Program-made: the position numbers and the translations under genes
In this document: positions 37,980 through 47,985 of the stretch, one piece after another
Position numbering within the stretch: position 1 is the stretch's first letter
How the letters are laid out: every line of letters begins with the position of its first letter
Assembly: GCA_938040325.1 (NCBI GenBank)
Contig: CALHXW010000178.1
Span: forward strand, 1 to 64,000
From: an uncultured bacterium
GTDB taxonomy: Bacteria > Myxococcota_A > UBA9042 > PHBI01
DNA: 64,000 bases
Reading direction: 5' to 3'
The notes under the pieces: generated by a model
What the model was told of the DNA's origin: nothing
Seen by the model: only the letters and a program-made list of their open reading frames with translations
Databases searched by the model: none

Positions 37980-39731
37980 CTACTCGTCTAGCACGAAAAT
38001 CTCACTCGGGCGAGACCGCCCGATGAGATTGTACGAGCCAAGCGAGAGCGAATCGAACTCTTCGCTCACCTGCGCCATCACCTCACGCGTCATCAGGATT
38101 TGCCCTGGCCGTGCCAGGCGCTCAAGCCGGGCGGCGACGTTCACCACGTCGCCGATGGCCGTGTATTCCATGCGCTTTTCCGAGCCGACGTTGCCGACCA
38201 CCGCATAGCCGGTGTTGATGCCAATCGCCAGCTGGAGCTCACGACCGAGCTCCTTACGCCACTTAGCGTTTCCGACCTCGAGCCAGCGGAGCATCTCCTC
38301 AGCGGCCCGCACGGCGCGTGCTGCATCGTCCTCGTGCTCCTCGGGCGCGCCGAAGACCGCCATCGCGCAGTCGCCGATGAACTTGTCGATGATCCCGCCA
38401 TGCTTGAACACGATCTCGGTGATGATCGTGAAGAGCTCGTTGAGGATGCCGACCACAAACTCCGGATCGTGCTCGTCCGCCAGGGTCGTAAAGGACACGA
38501 CGTCAGCGAAGAGCACGGTGATCTTTCGGCGCTCGCCGCCTAGCTCGAGCTGGTCCTGACCCACGATGACAGCGTCGACCACCTCCGGACTCAGGAACCG
38601 GCTGAGGTTGCTTCGTACCCGCGTCTCTTCAATGAGCTTGTCGCGGTAGTCGCCAAGGTCCCGCGCCATGTCGTTGAACGAGTTCGCCATCTGGCCAACC
38701 TCGTCATTGCTCTTGGAGTCAACACGGACATCAAAGTCACCGCCGGCAACCCGCTTCGCTGCATCGGCTACGTTGGAGACCGGCTTCGCGAGACGGCGGC
38801 CGACGAAGAGACCGAGCAAGATCGCCAGCAAACCGAAGATCGACCCGATGATGATGGCGGTCCGCCAGGTGTCTGCTACGGCCGCGTAGGCCTCGTCACG
38901 GCTCTGCTCGACGACGACACCCCAGCCGAGCTGGGTGTTGGGAACCACCGCCCCGATGACGCGCAAGCCGTCTTCGCGCGTGTAGTCGGTCGTGCGGGCA
39001 ACTTCCTGAGCGAAGGGAGACGTGCCGACGGCGTCATCGACAAACGCTTCCTTGCCGGCGATCTCGCGCCACAGCTGCTCTTTGACGAAGGTCCCAATGA
39101 CGCGGAGCTTGCCGTCGACGATGTGCACCAGGTCCTGGCGTCCGGCAAAGCGCCGGGCCGAGAGCTGCCCGACTTCCTCGCTGAGGTGGTCCACCTCAAG
39201 CACGGTGAAGATGTACATGTAGAGCTTGCGTTGGACGCCCTTGTGGATCGGCACCACCAGTGGCAGCAGCGGGACCCCGTCGTCGCGACGAATCACGTCG
39301 CGGAAGAGGTAGCCTTCCTCCTCGGCAATTCGGCGTTCGTCTTCGCGGAGCTCTTCAGGCGGCGGGAGCACGCCCTCGCCCTCGTCACGCGGTGCCCGCA
39401 TCGTGTCGATGAGCTTACCGTCGGGCCGGTAGATCGACACGGTGTGGAGGCGACGCGAGCCGATGAGCTGCGCCCGGGCCGTTCGGATCCGGTCGTCCTC
39501 TTCGACCTCTGGTTGCGCCAGTGCCGCTCCGATGGTCTTCACCTCAGAGACGGACTCGCGCAGCATCGCCTCAAGCGAGCCGAGCGCAACGTCGGCGGTT
39601 GCGATGTGGTAGGCCCGCGCGCTGTCGCTCAGCTCGCGCGCGCCCTTTGTCACGACCTGATAGGTGGCGATCGCAAGAGGAATCAGCGCGAGGAGCACCA
39701 GCGCGATCGTGATCTTGTGCCATAGGCGCAT
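37980..39731 (-). CDS. Membrane class III nucleotidyl cyclase with cache-like sensor and HAMP
   Basis: ITVLFADVVSFTTLAD, IDKFIGDCAMAVFGAP, EYTAIGDVVNVAARLE; HAMP RRLAKPVSNVADAAKRVAGGDFDVRV; two TM segments. Confidence 0.92.
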   Translation of the reverse strand: MRLWHKITIALVLLALIPLAIATYQVVTKGARELSDSARAYHIATADVALGSLEAMLRESVSEVKTIGAALAQPEVEEDDRIRTARAQLIGSRRLHTVSIYRPDGKLIDTMRAPRDEGEGVLPPPEELREDERRIAEEEGYLFRDVIRRDDGVPLLPLVVPIHKGVQRKLYMYIFTVLEVDHLSEEVGQLSARRFAGRQDLVHIVDGKLRVIGTFVKEQLWREIAGKEAFVDDAVGTSPFAQEVARTTDYTREDGLRVIGAVVPNTQLGWGVVVEQSRDEAYAAVADTWRTAIIIGSIFGLLAILLGLFVGRRLAKPVSNVADAAKRVAGGDFDVRVDSKSNDEVGQMANSFNDMARDLGDYRDKLIEETRVRSNLSRFLSPEVVDAVIVGQDQLELGGERRKITVLFADVVSFTTLADEHDPEFVVGILNELFTIITEIVFKHGGIIDKFIGDCAMAVFGAPEEHEDDAARAVRAAEEMLRWLEVGNAKWRKELGRELQLAIGINTGYAVVGNVGSEKRMEYTAIGDVVNVAARLERLARPGQILMTREVMAQVSEEFDSLSLGSYNLIGRSRPSEIFVLDE

Positions 39732-39890
39732 CGAGGTCGTCCTTGAGCTATCGAGCGGGGACGCGGCGGGTGTCGCCAGCTGGCGGCAGCCTAGCGCAGT
39801 GTCGCTCGGCCGTCATGCGCACGCAGCGATGTCTCGGACCCCAGCAAGCGCGTGACGCCCGCGTTCGGCGGTTGCATCGGAGGACGGGCG

Positions 39891-42347
39891 CTATGGTCCT
39901 TCGTAACCGAAGTCCAGAGTCAGCATCCCGTTGAACGCACCAAGCTCTCGCTTCGCGTCATCGTTGAGCCCAGCGCCGATCGCGAACCCAAGCCGCGCAC
40001 GGCCGAAGTGGACATAGACGCCACCGCCAGCCACCAGCGCCGTGAAGTCCGTCGCGCCGTCGGGCTGAGACAGCGCAACCGCGGTCTGGAAGGTGCCGTT
40101 CAGCGACACGCTCCGGGCTGGACGAAGCAGGAGGCTGTAGGTGCCGTCATAGGTGACGTGCGTCTCGTCGCCAAACGCCACCGGCACCGACTGACGCGTG
40201 TCCAGAGCGATCTGGTCGCCTAGCTTCAGCCTTAGCAGCACGCCGGGCTCCGCTCCCCAGAGGGTCGTTCCTTGGTCGTCACCCGCCGTTGGCAACGTCA
40301 CACGCAGCATGGGAGCGATCGCAAGCGCTGTGCTGTCGAGCACGCGGAAGCGCGCACCGAGTCGCACGTCCCCAAGCTCGCTGAGCCGCGGCGAGTCGCT
40401 CGACAGCGTCGGCCGAAAGAGCGTCAGAGCGGCGTCCAGCGCAACATCGCCAGCGCCAGGTGCCCACTCTCCCCCAAGGATGAGGCCTAGGCGATCAACG
40501 GTGTCGCCTGCGATCTCCTGGCGCACAAAGCCTGCACGGGCGCCAATGTGGCTCTCGGCAGCGATGCTCGGCATCGGTGACGCATGGGTTCGACGCTCCC
40601 AGTTGAGCGGCGCCGCGCTGTTGTTCCACACGTACTCGTACGGCCGCTGAACCACGTCCGGAACGTCCGTGTTCATCGGGATGGCGGACTCGGAGATCAC
40701 GCCACCCGGCCACACCGCGCGGAGCTTGACCTCGCGGTAGCCGCTCGGCGTCGTCACCGACGACGCGTACTTGCCGGGGCCAGTCCGCTCGAAGCTCAGC
40801 TCACCGCCGGGCGAGGACTCAAGCTTCATGCCTGGAATGACCGCAGGCCGGCCCAGCTCATCGAGCACGGTGAGGGTGATCGGGTAGGTCTCACCTGGCT
40901 GGGCTCCACCCTCGGTGACCGGCTTATCGAACGCAATCTCGGCCTTGGTGGCGAGCACCTTCACGTTGATCGCTGACGTGCTCTTGCTGCCCTTCACCCG
41001 AAACGAGACCTTGTGGTCGCCGGGGTCCGACAGGCGGAGCGGCTCGCTGGCCGACATCCAGTCTCCGCCATCCACCGAATATTCGGTGTTGGGTCCGATC
41101 TGGTTGGCGAAGGTCATCTGGACCATGCCGACCGTCTGGTAGCCGCCGTCAATGACCTCAAGCTTGCGCGACGTCGCAACGTTGGTGATCTCGACCCGCA
41201 TCGGCTTGGTGGGCTGGCTCTCCAGTCGGTCCTTGTCGAGGGACGCAGCTCGCGCGTAGTAGACGCCAGCGTCGAGGTCTTGGGCTCGGAACTTTTGGAT
41301 GCCCGAGCCAACCAGAGCGTCGACGAGCGTCCGCTTGAACTTCTCGTCCTTGGCGAGCTCGACGCGGTAGAACTTCGCGCGCTCGACCGTGCTCCATGTA
41401 GCCTCGAAGGCTCCCTTGTCGCCCTTCGGGCGGACGATGACCATCGCGTCACCGGCAATCTCGCCAGTCCAAGCCGGCGTCGGCGGCAGAGGGCGCGGCT
41501 TCTGCGGCTTCTTGCCCTTCTTCACGACGGTACCGAAGTTCATCGGCACGTCGACCTTGCCGAAGCGGTTGTTCACGTCGGCCTTGCCGTCGAACACCGA
41601 GATCGATGCGCTCTTGCCCTCGGCCTCAATCTGAGCATCTCGGCCGTAGATATCAACCGCGCCAGAAGGCGTCTCTACCGTGATCTTGCGCGGCTCGAGC
41701 ATCGGTGGTCCCTGGTCGGCGATCACCTCGCCGCCGCCGTCCCCGCCGTCCCCGCCGTCGCCACCGTCTGGCTTGTCGCCATCCAGCATCGAAAGACCGC
41801 CTCGAAGGGTGCCTTTCTCAAGCACAATCCGGGTCTTTTCGCGTTTTTTGGTCCTCTTGGACTTGCTTGCGGTGGCGCCGTAAATGACCAGCATAGCGTT
41901 GTCGCGGACACGCAGGTTGGAGCGATCTTCGAACTGGATGCTCGCCGCGGACTCCTCACCGGTCGAGACCTTGTACAGGCGCCACAGGTTCATGTTCTTG
42001 CGGGCCTTGAGCCAGTCAAGCGAGCGCGGAGGCTTCGCTTTGACGTCCTTTTTGACCCAGTCCACCTGGGCCTCGGGCCCTACCTCGCCCACCGGCAAGC
42101 GCAGCACCATGCCAGGCGTCAGGATGTGCGGCGGCTTGCCTGGAAACTGGTTGTAGCGGTAGATGCGCTTGTACTGCTTGCCGTCGCCATAGAAGCTCTG
42201 GGCGATGCTCCAGACGGAGTCACCCTCTTGGACCGTGTACGTCACGATCTTGGGCTGGGCGGCCAGTGCGGGATCCGCCGAAGCCAGCGTCGAGATCACA
42301 AAGGTCGCGGCCAGTGCGGCAGCGAAGAACGAGAGCGTGCGAATCAT
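39891..42347 (-). CDS. LysM plus FecR-like domain protein with possible C-terminal beta-barrel
   Basis: Signal peptide; VTYTVQEGDSVWSIAQSFYGDGKQYKRIYRYNQ (LysM); FecR-like region KTRIVLEKGTLRGG...VETPSGAVDIYGRDAQI; ATGA overlap with the upstream gene. Confidence 0.82.
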   Translation of the reverse strand: MIRTLSFFAAALAATFVISTLASADPALAAQPKIVTYTVQEGDSVWSIAQSFYGDGKQYKRIYRYNQFPGKPPHILTPGMVLRLPVGEVGPEAQVDWVKKDVKAKPPRSLDWLKARKNMNLWRLYKVSTGEESAASIQFEDRSNLRVRDNAMLVIYGATASKSKRTKKREKTRIVLEKGTLRGGLSMLDGDKPDGGDGGDGGDGGGEVIADQGPPMLEPRKITVETPSGAVDIYGRDAQIEAEGKSASISVFDGKADVNNRFGKVDVPMNFGTVVKKGKKPQKPRPLPPTPAWTGEIAGDAMVIVRPKGDKGAFEATWSTVERAKFYRVELAKDEKFKRTLVDALVGSGIQKFRAQDLDAGVYYARAASLDKDRLESQPTKPMRVEITNVATSRKLEVIDGGYQTVGMVQMTFANQIGPNTEYSVDGGDWMSASEPLRLSDPGDHKVSFRVKGSKSTSAINVKVLATKAEIAFDKPVTEGGAQPGETYPITLTVLDELGRPAVIPGMKLESSPGGELSFERTGPGKYASSVTTPSGYREVKLRAVWPGGVISESAIPMNTDVPDVVQRPYEYVWNNSAAPLNWERRTHASPMPSIAAESHIGARAGFVRQEIAGDTVDRLGLILGGEWAPGAGDVALDAALTLFRPTLSSDSPRLSELGDVRLGARFRVLDSTALAIAPMLRVTLPTAGDDQGTTLWGAEPGVLLRLKLGDQIALDTRQSVPVAFGDETHVTYDGTYSLLLRPARSVSLNGTFQTAVALSQPDGATDFTALVAGGGVYVHFGRARLGFAIGAGLNDDAKRELGAFNGMLTLDFGYEGP

Positions 42348-45300
42348 TGCCCGCCTCCCTGTGGTTTCTGTGTGGCGGCTTCTTCCTGCAGGCGGTCCTG
42401 CTCAGCCTGAATCTTTTTGATCTCGTCCCAGGTCATCGAGAAGAACTCGACGCGGCGGTTGATGGCCCGCCCCTGCTTGGTCTTGTTGTCAGCGATAGGC
42501 CGGAGCGGGCCAAAGCCGATCACCATGAGCTTGTCGGGCGAGAGCTTACCGTTCTGGATGAGGTAACGCCGGACGGCATCCGCACGCGACACCGAGAGCA
42601 TGACGTTCATCTCAGGGTCGCCGGTGTCGTCGGTGTGACCCTCGATGCGAAAGCGTGGAATCTGCGGGTTGGCCTTGATGATCTGTGCCACGGCGTTGAG
42701 CAGGCGCTTGGACTTGCCCGCGATCTGTGAGCCACCGGTGTTGAACTCGATCTTCTCGGCGATCTCGATCTTGTCAGCGCCGGCGACAACCAGCGCTTCA
42801 CCCTCATCGGGGCAGCCGTCAGTGTCGTTGTTGCCGTTGATGACCTCTTTTTCGGTCGGGCACTTGTCCAGCTCGTCCGGCACGCCGTCTTCGTCGTTGT
42901 CCGGCTCTGGGCAACCGTCGTCATCCTTGAAGTTGTCGATGTCCTCCGGAACATCCGGACACAGGTCGGTCTCGCCTTCGACCCCGTCACCATCGGGGTC
43001 CGGATCGTTTTTCGCCGCGGCATCGAAGCTAGCCGCGTTCATGGTCGGCACGGCGCCAAAGGGTGGTGACTCGTTGAACTCGACAACATCCGGTGCCCCG
43101 TCCACAAGCGGTTCCTCCCAAGGCTCAGGCACCGCGGCGCCATAGGTCAGCCCGAAGAAGAAGCGGTAGTCTGGTGCGCCATAGCCGCGCGTCAGCCCGG
43201 TCCCAGCCGCGGCGGTCAAGGTCAGCCCCGACTGCGTGCGCCACTTGAGGCCACCAAGCGCCTCGACCGGAACCTTCCGCGCGTCGGTCCCGAAGGTGTC
43301 GACGTCGCTCTCGCCGAGCCCGACGGCTCCTACGACCTCGCCAACCAAGGCAAAGCCATAGAACGGCAGCGGAAGCTCAGCGCCCAGCGCGGCGCGGACC
43401 TCGTGTCCGACCGCAAGGTCGAGGATCGTCTGGGTCTCGCGGATACGGTAGCCCACGTTGAGGGCAACTACGGCACCGCCATCGAAGCGGTAGTCGACCA
43501 CAGCGCGAGGGGTCAGCGTCAGCGCGCTCTCTTTCATGTGCGGCCCGGCATCGCCGGTGGGAAAGGTGGCGTCCACCGCAACTGCAAGCCCAAAGCCGCT
43601 CCGCGATAGCGGCGCACCCAGGATGCGACCCTTCACGAACACGCGAAGGTCGGCGAGACCGTCATCGGAGGTGGGTCCGCCGCTCGTGTCGGTCACCTCG
43701 GTGACGTGGTAGGGCAACGCGACGCCGATGTCGACGCGGTCAAAGAGACCAAGGCCGATCGCAGCGGTCAGCCGCCAGCGATTGCGCAGCGGCCCGTGGG
43801 TCTCCCCATCGGCATCGACGCGCTCGACCAGCTCATCGTTGGCGAAGTTCGCAAAGAGGCCGGCAAAGACCGACAGGTCCCCAAGGCCGGCGGTGGTGTC
43901 GACGCTGAGAATGCCGGTCGGAGCCAGCGTCGCGTCGAAGTTGCGGGGATCGACGTCCTGAGCCCGCGTGTCGCTCGTCGATAGCGCAGCGACCCCGAAC
44001 AGCACGGCCAAGCTCGCAACTTGCGACCGCCGGCGAAGCGCCACCGCGCTCAGCGCGAAGCCGATCAGCCAGAGCCAGGGGCCGCTACCGGAGCCGCCGC
44101 TCGTCGTGCAGCCGCCGCCGCCACCCTCGATCTTCGGACCGTCGAAGACAGGCTTGCAGGCGTCGCCTACCGCATCTTCGTCGACGTCCTCTTGGTCGCT
44201 GTTGGGCGTGTCCACGCAGTTGTCGTCGCAGCCGACGGTGTCGCCACCGCTGCACGGGTTGTCGCCGGCGGTTCCGCTGCCGTCGCCATCATCGAGGACG
44301 CCGTCGCCGTCGCTGTCTGCTCCACAGCTCGAGGGGGCGCCGTTGCATAGGAAGCCATCCTCGACCTCACATGTGCTCGAGCAGCCATCGCCATCGACGG
44401 TGTTGCCATCGTCGCAGGTCTCGGCGCCATTGATGACCCCGTCTGAGCACGCTGCGACGCAGGCGCTCGGCTCGCCGTCGCAGCTGAAGCCAGGCTCAAC
44501 GGTACAGCCGGCGCTGCATCCGTCACCGTCGACCGTGTTGTTGTCATCGCAAGCCTCTTCGCCGGCAGCAATCAGGCCGTCGCCACAGGTGCTGTCGCAG
44601 CTGGACGCCGCCGTCGGGCTCGGCTCGTCGCAGCTCCAGCCGTCCTCTTCCACGCAGTTCGCGCAGCCGTCGTTGGCGACGTCGTTGCCGTCGTCGCACT
44701 GCTCGTTGCCGACCACCAGTCCGTCGCCGCAGCCTGCCTCGCAGTCCTCGCCGGCGATTGGACAGCTCCACCCTGGCTCGATCTCGCAGTTGTCGGTGCA
44801 GCCGTCGCCGCTGACCAAGTTGCCGTCGTCGCAAGCCTCCCCACCGACCATGAGTCCGTCACCGCAGGTGTCCTCGCAAGTCGTCTGCATGCCCGGGTCT
44901 TCGGTGCAGACGAACCCTGGCTCTCTCAAGCAGTTCGCGTCGCAACCGTCGCCAGCGTCGGTGTTGCCGTCGTCACACTCCTCGGGGCCGACGGCAAGCT
45001 GCTTGTCGCCACAGGTGCTCAAGCAGATGGTGTCGGGGTCCTCATCGGTGTCGATGCTCGAGTCCGAGCAGACAAACCCAGGCTCACGGCCGCAGGTGTC
45101 GCTGCACCCGTCTTGCGAGACCGTGTTGCCGTCGTCACAGACCTCCTCGCCGACAGCGATCACACCGTCGCCACAGTCAGAGACGCAGCCGCCCGCACCG
45201 CATGCGTACCCACGCTCCTGCACACAGCTGTCACAGCCGTCGCCAGAGATCGCATTGCCGTCGTCGCATTCCTCGGCCCCAACAGCGACCTCCATGTCGC

Positions 45301-47233
45301 CACAGTCGGAGACACACGAGCTGTCTGGGGCGTCAGTGCCCTTGAGGGTCCCGCACTGGTAGCCGAACTCGACAACGCACTGCTCGCTGCAACCGTCTTC
45401 AGCGTCTTCGTTGCCGTCGTCACACGCTTCAGCACCAGCGGCGAGCATACCGTCTCCGCACATCGCCTCGCAGCTACCAACACCGCCGGTGAGGTTGCAG
45501 GTGTAGCCATACTCGGGCTCGCAGCTGTCGTCGCAGCCGTTGCCGGCAGTCGTGTCGCCGTCGTCACAACCCTCAACGGGCTCGACCGTGCCGTTGCCGC
45601 AGTCGAAGATGTCGACGCGAAGCGCGTCGGCCTTGGCCTGGCGCGTGAACTGGCCACCGGCGCAGTGCGACCAGCTGTAGTTCCACACGGGCGCAGCAAC
45701 GATCTCGGCGTTGGGCGGAATGTCGAGGACCTCGACCTGCCACGACACGCTGATGCTGGCGCTCGGCGCGAGGTCGGGAAGCACCAGGCCGGAGGTAAGC
45801 GATGTCGTGTCGGCGATCGGGCCGCCGGCCGGCGGGAAGCCGTTGAACAAGACGCTGTTGGCGACGTAGCTCACGCCCGGAGGGAACGCACTGGCAGGCA
45901 GTGACAGGGTCGGCGCGATAGCGGCCGCATCGCCGGTGTTGTGAAGCACCACCGAGAACGTGACGGTCTCGCCGGGCTGGGCCACTGGCTGCGACACAGC
46001 GCCGCTGCTCGGAGCCGTTGCGAAGTCTGCTTGCTCAAGCCGATTACTGATGCCGAGGACGGCCACGACGTACTGGTCGTTGGCGCTGGTCGCCTCAAGC
46101 CAGACATCCGCGTCGCCAGGGTTCAGCTGAGCCGAGCCGTCCACGGTCGTGATGTCCCAGCCCTGTCGTGCACCGACGTTGTAGTTGGACAGACCGTGGT
46201 TGTTGTTGCCCCAGGTGCCCGAGGTGTCGAGGACGCCGTCGCTGTCGTTGATGTGGGAACCGAAGAAGTTGCCTGCGGCATTGTTTGGCCCCGAGAGCCT
46301 GGCTGCGGCGTTGTTGAGCGATACCTGGTCGGACGCGAGACGGAGGGTGTCGTTCAGCCGTCCTGCGTCGCCTTCGAGCGCCGTGACCAAGACCTTTGCG
46401 TCCACGTTGGCGGCCGTCGTTGGGGGACACGACATCGTCAGCTGGAACGTCGCATCGACCGGGTTGGTCAGCGGCGAGATGTAGGCGTCGAGCATGAAGA
46501 CATCGAGGCTGCGCAGAGGCTCGGTGGCCAGCTCATAGGCCACGACGAGCGTCCAGCCGGCCCCGTGGTTGACCGGGTCGCTACCCGCACCGAGGTCGAA
46601 CTGCGAAGCCGGCACGCCGCCCACGCGGTAGACGCCGCTCGCGCCAGCACCGAGCGCCGCGACGATCGCGGTCACCTCGATGCTGTTGGACCGGATGTAG
46701 TAGTTGTTGCTGCCGATCGGTCCCGTCAGCGGCGTGGCGCTCGTGACGTCGGGGACGATGGTGTGCTGGACGTTGTCAGGTGTGGTGAAGGCGATCGGCG
46801 TCTCCACGAGGGTCGCCAGCGACGTTCCATGCACGTCGTTGCCCTCAAAGCTGCCACCCCAAAACAGCTCTGCGTACACGACCGTTGCGCCGGTCGGGAC
46901 CGCGAGTGTTGCGTCGGAGCTGTTCTGCTGCCAGTCGCGGGTCGTGCCCATCGGCCAGCCCGGCTCGGCGAGCGTGAACGTCGCGTCGGTGAACGTGCCG
47001 ATGCCGTCCTGGTTGCCGGGTCCGTCGATGACGCTACTCGCGCTCAGGCCCAGCGTGTTGCCCGTGGAGGTCAAGTTGCCGGTGACCACCGTGCTGTAGC
47101 GCGAGGCTGGTGCTGCCGTAGCGACTGTGCTCAGCGTGAGCAGCGCCACGACAGATACCGACAGCGCAAGCAGCGGTCGTGCGGGGAGACGGCGTGCAGC
47201 AGGTGTCTCTTCTCTTCCCATCTGATTCGACAC
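42344..47233 (-). CDS. DUF4215 Cys-rich surface protein fused to beta-barrel, TSP3-like and OmpA domains
   Basis: Signal peptide; repeats like CGDGMLAAGAEACDDGNEDAEDGCSEQC; internal GGGGCTTSGGSGSGPWLWLIGFALSAVALRRRSQ; barrel-like region; DPDGDGVEGETDLCPDVPE; OmpA IEGHTDDTGDPEMNVMLSVSRADAVRRYL. GTG at 47233 follows AGAAGGGG. Confidence 0.88.
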   Translation of the reverse strand: MSNQMGREETPAARRLPARPLLALSVSVVALLTLSTVATAAPASRYSTVVTGNLTSTGNTLGLSASSVIDGPGNQDGIGTFTDATFTLAEPGWPMGTTRDWQQNSSDATLAVPTGATVVYAELFWGGSFEGNDVHGTSLATLVETPIAFTTPDNVQHTIVPDVTSATPLTGPIGSNNYYIRSNSIEVTAIVAALGAGASGVYRVGGVPASQFDLGAGSDPVNHGAGWTLVVAYELATEPLRSLDVFMLDAYISPLTNPVDATFQLTMSCPPTTAANVDAKVLVTALEGDAGRLNDTLRLASDQVSLNNAAARLSGPNNAAGNFFGSHINDSDGVLDTSGTWGNNNHGLSNYNVGARQGWDITTVDGSAQLNPGDADVWLEATSANDQYVVAVLGISNRLEQADFATAPSSGAVSQPVAQPGETVTFSVVLHNTGDAAAIAPTLSLPASAFPPGVSYVANSVLFNGFPPAGGPIADTTSLTSGLVLPDLAPSASISVSWQVEVLDIPPNAEIVAAPVWNYSWSHCAGGQFTRQAKADALRVDIFDCGNGTVEPVEGCDDGDTTAGNGCDDSCEPEYGYTCNLTGGVGSCEAMCGDGMLAAGAEACDDGNEDAEDGCSEQCVVEFGYQCGTLKGTDAPDSSCVSDCGDMEVAVGAEECDDGNAISGDGCDSCVQERGYACGAGGCVSDCGDGVIAVGEEVCDDGNTVSQDGCSDTCGREPGFVCSDSSIDTDEDPDTICLSTCGDKQLAVGPEECDDGNTDAGDGCDANCLREPGFVCTEDPGMQTTCEDTCGDGLMVGGEACDDGNLVSGDGCTDNCEIEPGWSCPIAGEDCEAGCGDGLVVGNEQCDDGNDVANDGCANCVEEDGWSCDEPSPTAASSCDSTCGDGLIAAGEEACDDNNTVDGDGCSAGCTVEPGFSCDGEPSACVAACSDGVINGAETCDDGNTVDGDGCSSTCEVEDGFLCNGAPSSCGADSDGDGVLDDGDGSGTAGDNPCSGGDTVGCDDNCVDTPNSDQEDVDEDAVGDACKPVFDGPKIEGGGGGCTTSGGSGSGPWLWLIGFALSAVALRRRSQVASLAVLFGVAALSTSDTRAQDVDPRNFDATLAPTGILSVDTTAGLGDLSVFAGLFANFANDELVERVDADGETHGPLRNRWRLTAAIGLGLFDRVDIGVALPYHVTEVTDTSGGPTSDDGLADLRVFVKGRILGAPLSRSGFGLAVAVDATFPTGDAGPHMKESALTLTPRAVVDYRFDGGAVVALNVGYRIRETQTILDLAVGHEVRAALGAELPLPFYGFALVGEVVGAVGLGESDVDTFGTDARKVPVEALGGLKWRTQSGLTLTAAAGTGLTRGYGAPDYRFFFGLTYGAAVPEPWEEPLVDGAPDVVEFNESPPFGAVPTMNAASFDAAAKNDPDPDGDGVEGETDLCPDVPEDIDNFKDDDGCPEPDNDEDGVPDELDKCPTEKEVINGNNDTDGCPDEGEALVVAGADKIEIAEKIEFNTGGSQIAGKSKRLLNAVAQIIKANPQIPRFRIEGHTDDTGDPEMNVMLSVSRADAVRRYLIQNGKLSPDKLMVIGFGPLRPIADNKTKQGRAINRRVEFFSMTWDEIKKIQAEQDRLQEEAATQKPQGGGQ

Positions 47234-47985
47234 CGTGTGCCCCTTCTGTGTTTGTTCTCGACTCAACCGTCCCACCTCCGGTTCGCTTCGACTAGCGCGC
47301 CTTACGACTCATCCGGTCGCTTGTCGACCAGCACCTCGCCGAAACCGCCAACATCACACACGATGTGTCACTCGTTTAGGCCAGCTGTGCTAGTCAGTGC
47401 CAGAGCCGCAGACCGGCCGGGTAACCAACCGTCGGTCAATCTTCGGCCGCAAACGGCCTCCACGACGGGCTTCGCCGTCCGACGGGACGCGATTCTGAAG
47501 AATTTCTGTCGGGCGCGTCCGCAGCGATCGCGCCACCTGCTGGTGTTTCCGGTAGTGAACCGAGGACCGCTGTTGCTTGTCAATCGCCGTCGGCCGACGA
47601 CCGACGTCTGCTGCGACCTGTTTCCTGCCTGCCTGACGGCTGGCAGTGCGCTCGTTGGTGGAGCTTGCATGGCAACGGCCGATGCTCCCACGTCGACACA
47701 AGCATCGAATTCGGCTCACAAACGGCGGCTCCCGCTCTAGAGCATCGCGCGATGCCGCCAGCCTGGAGCGTAGAAGGCGGCGACCCGCAAGCAGTGGCCG
47801 CGCGGCGGTCGACGATTCGTCTCTGGTTCTAGCGAGTCGGACCCGCAGCGTGCGGTGATTCCGATCGCGACGCTGCGCAACAGTCTCCCGCCTTGCAATT
47901 CGGATCCAGTTAGCCTGATCGGTGCTGCTAGCGCGACGCCGCTACCGCGCCTCCAACAGGGGTCGCGTGACGGCACCTTGTCCGC

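Noticed and set aside
43968-45362. 464-aa plus-strand ORF (and 45941-47740, 599 aa)
   Set aside because: Antisense to the DUF4215/OmpA fusion gene; Ser/Pro- or Arg/Val-rich shadow frames.
47280-47985. Short ORFs in the gap between the OmpA fusion and the HtrA-like protease
   Set aside because: No motifs, no convincing ribosome-binding sites; treated as non-coding or decayed sequence.
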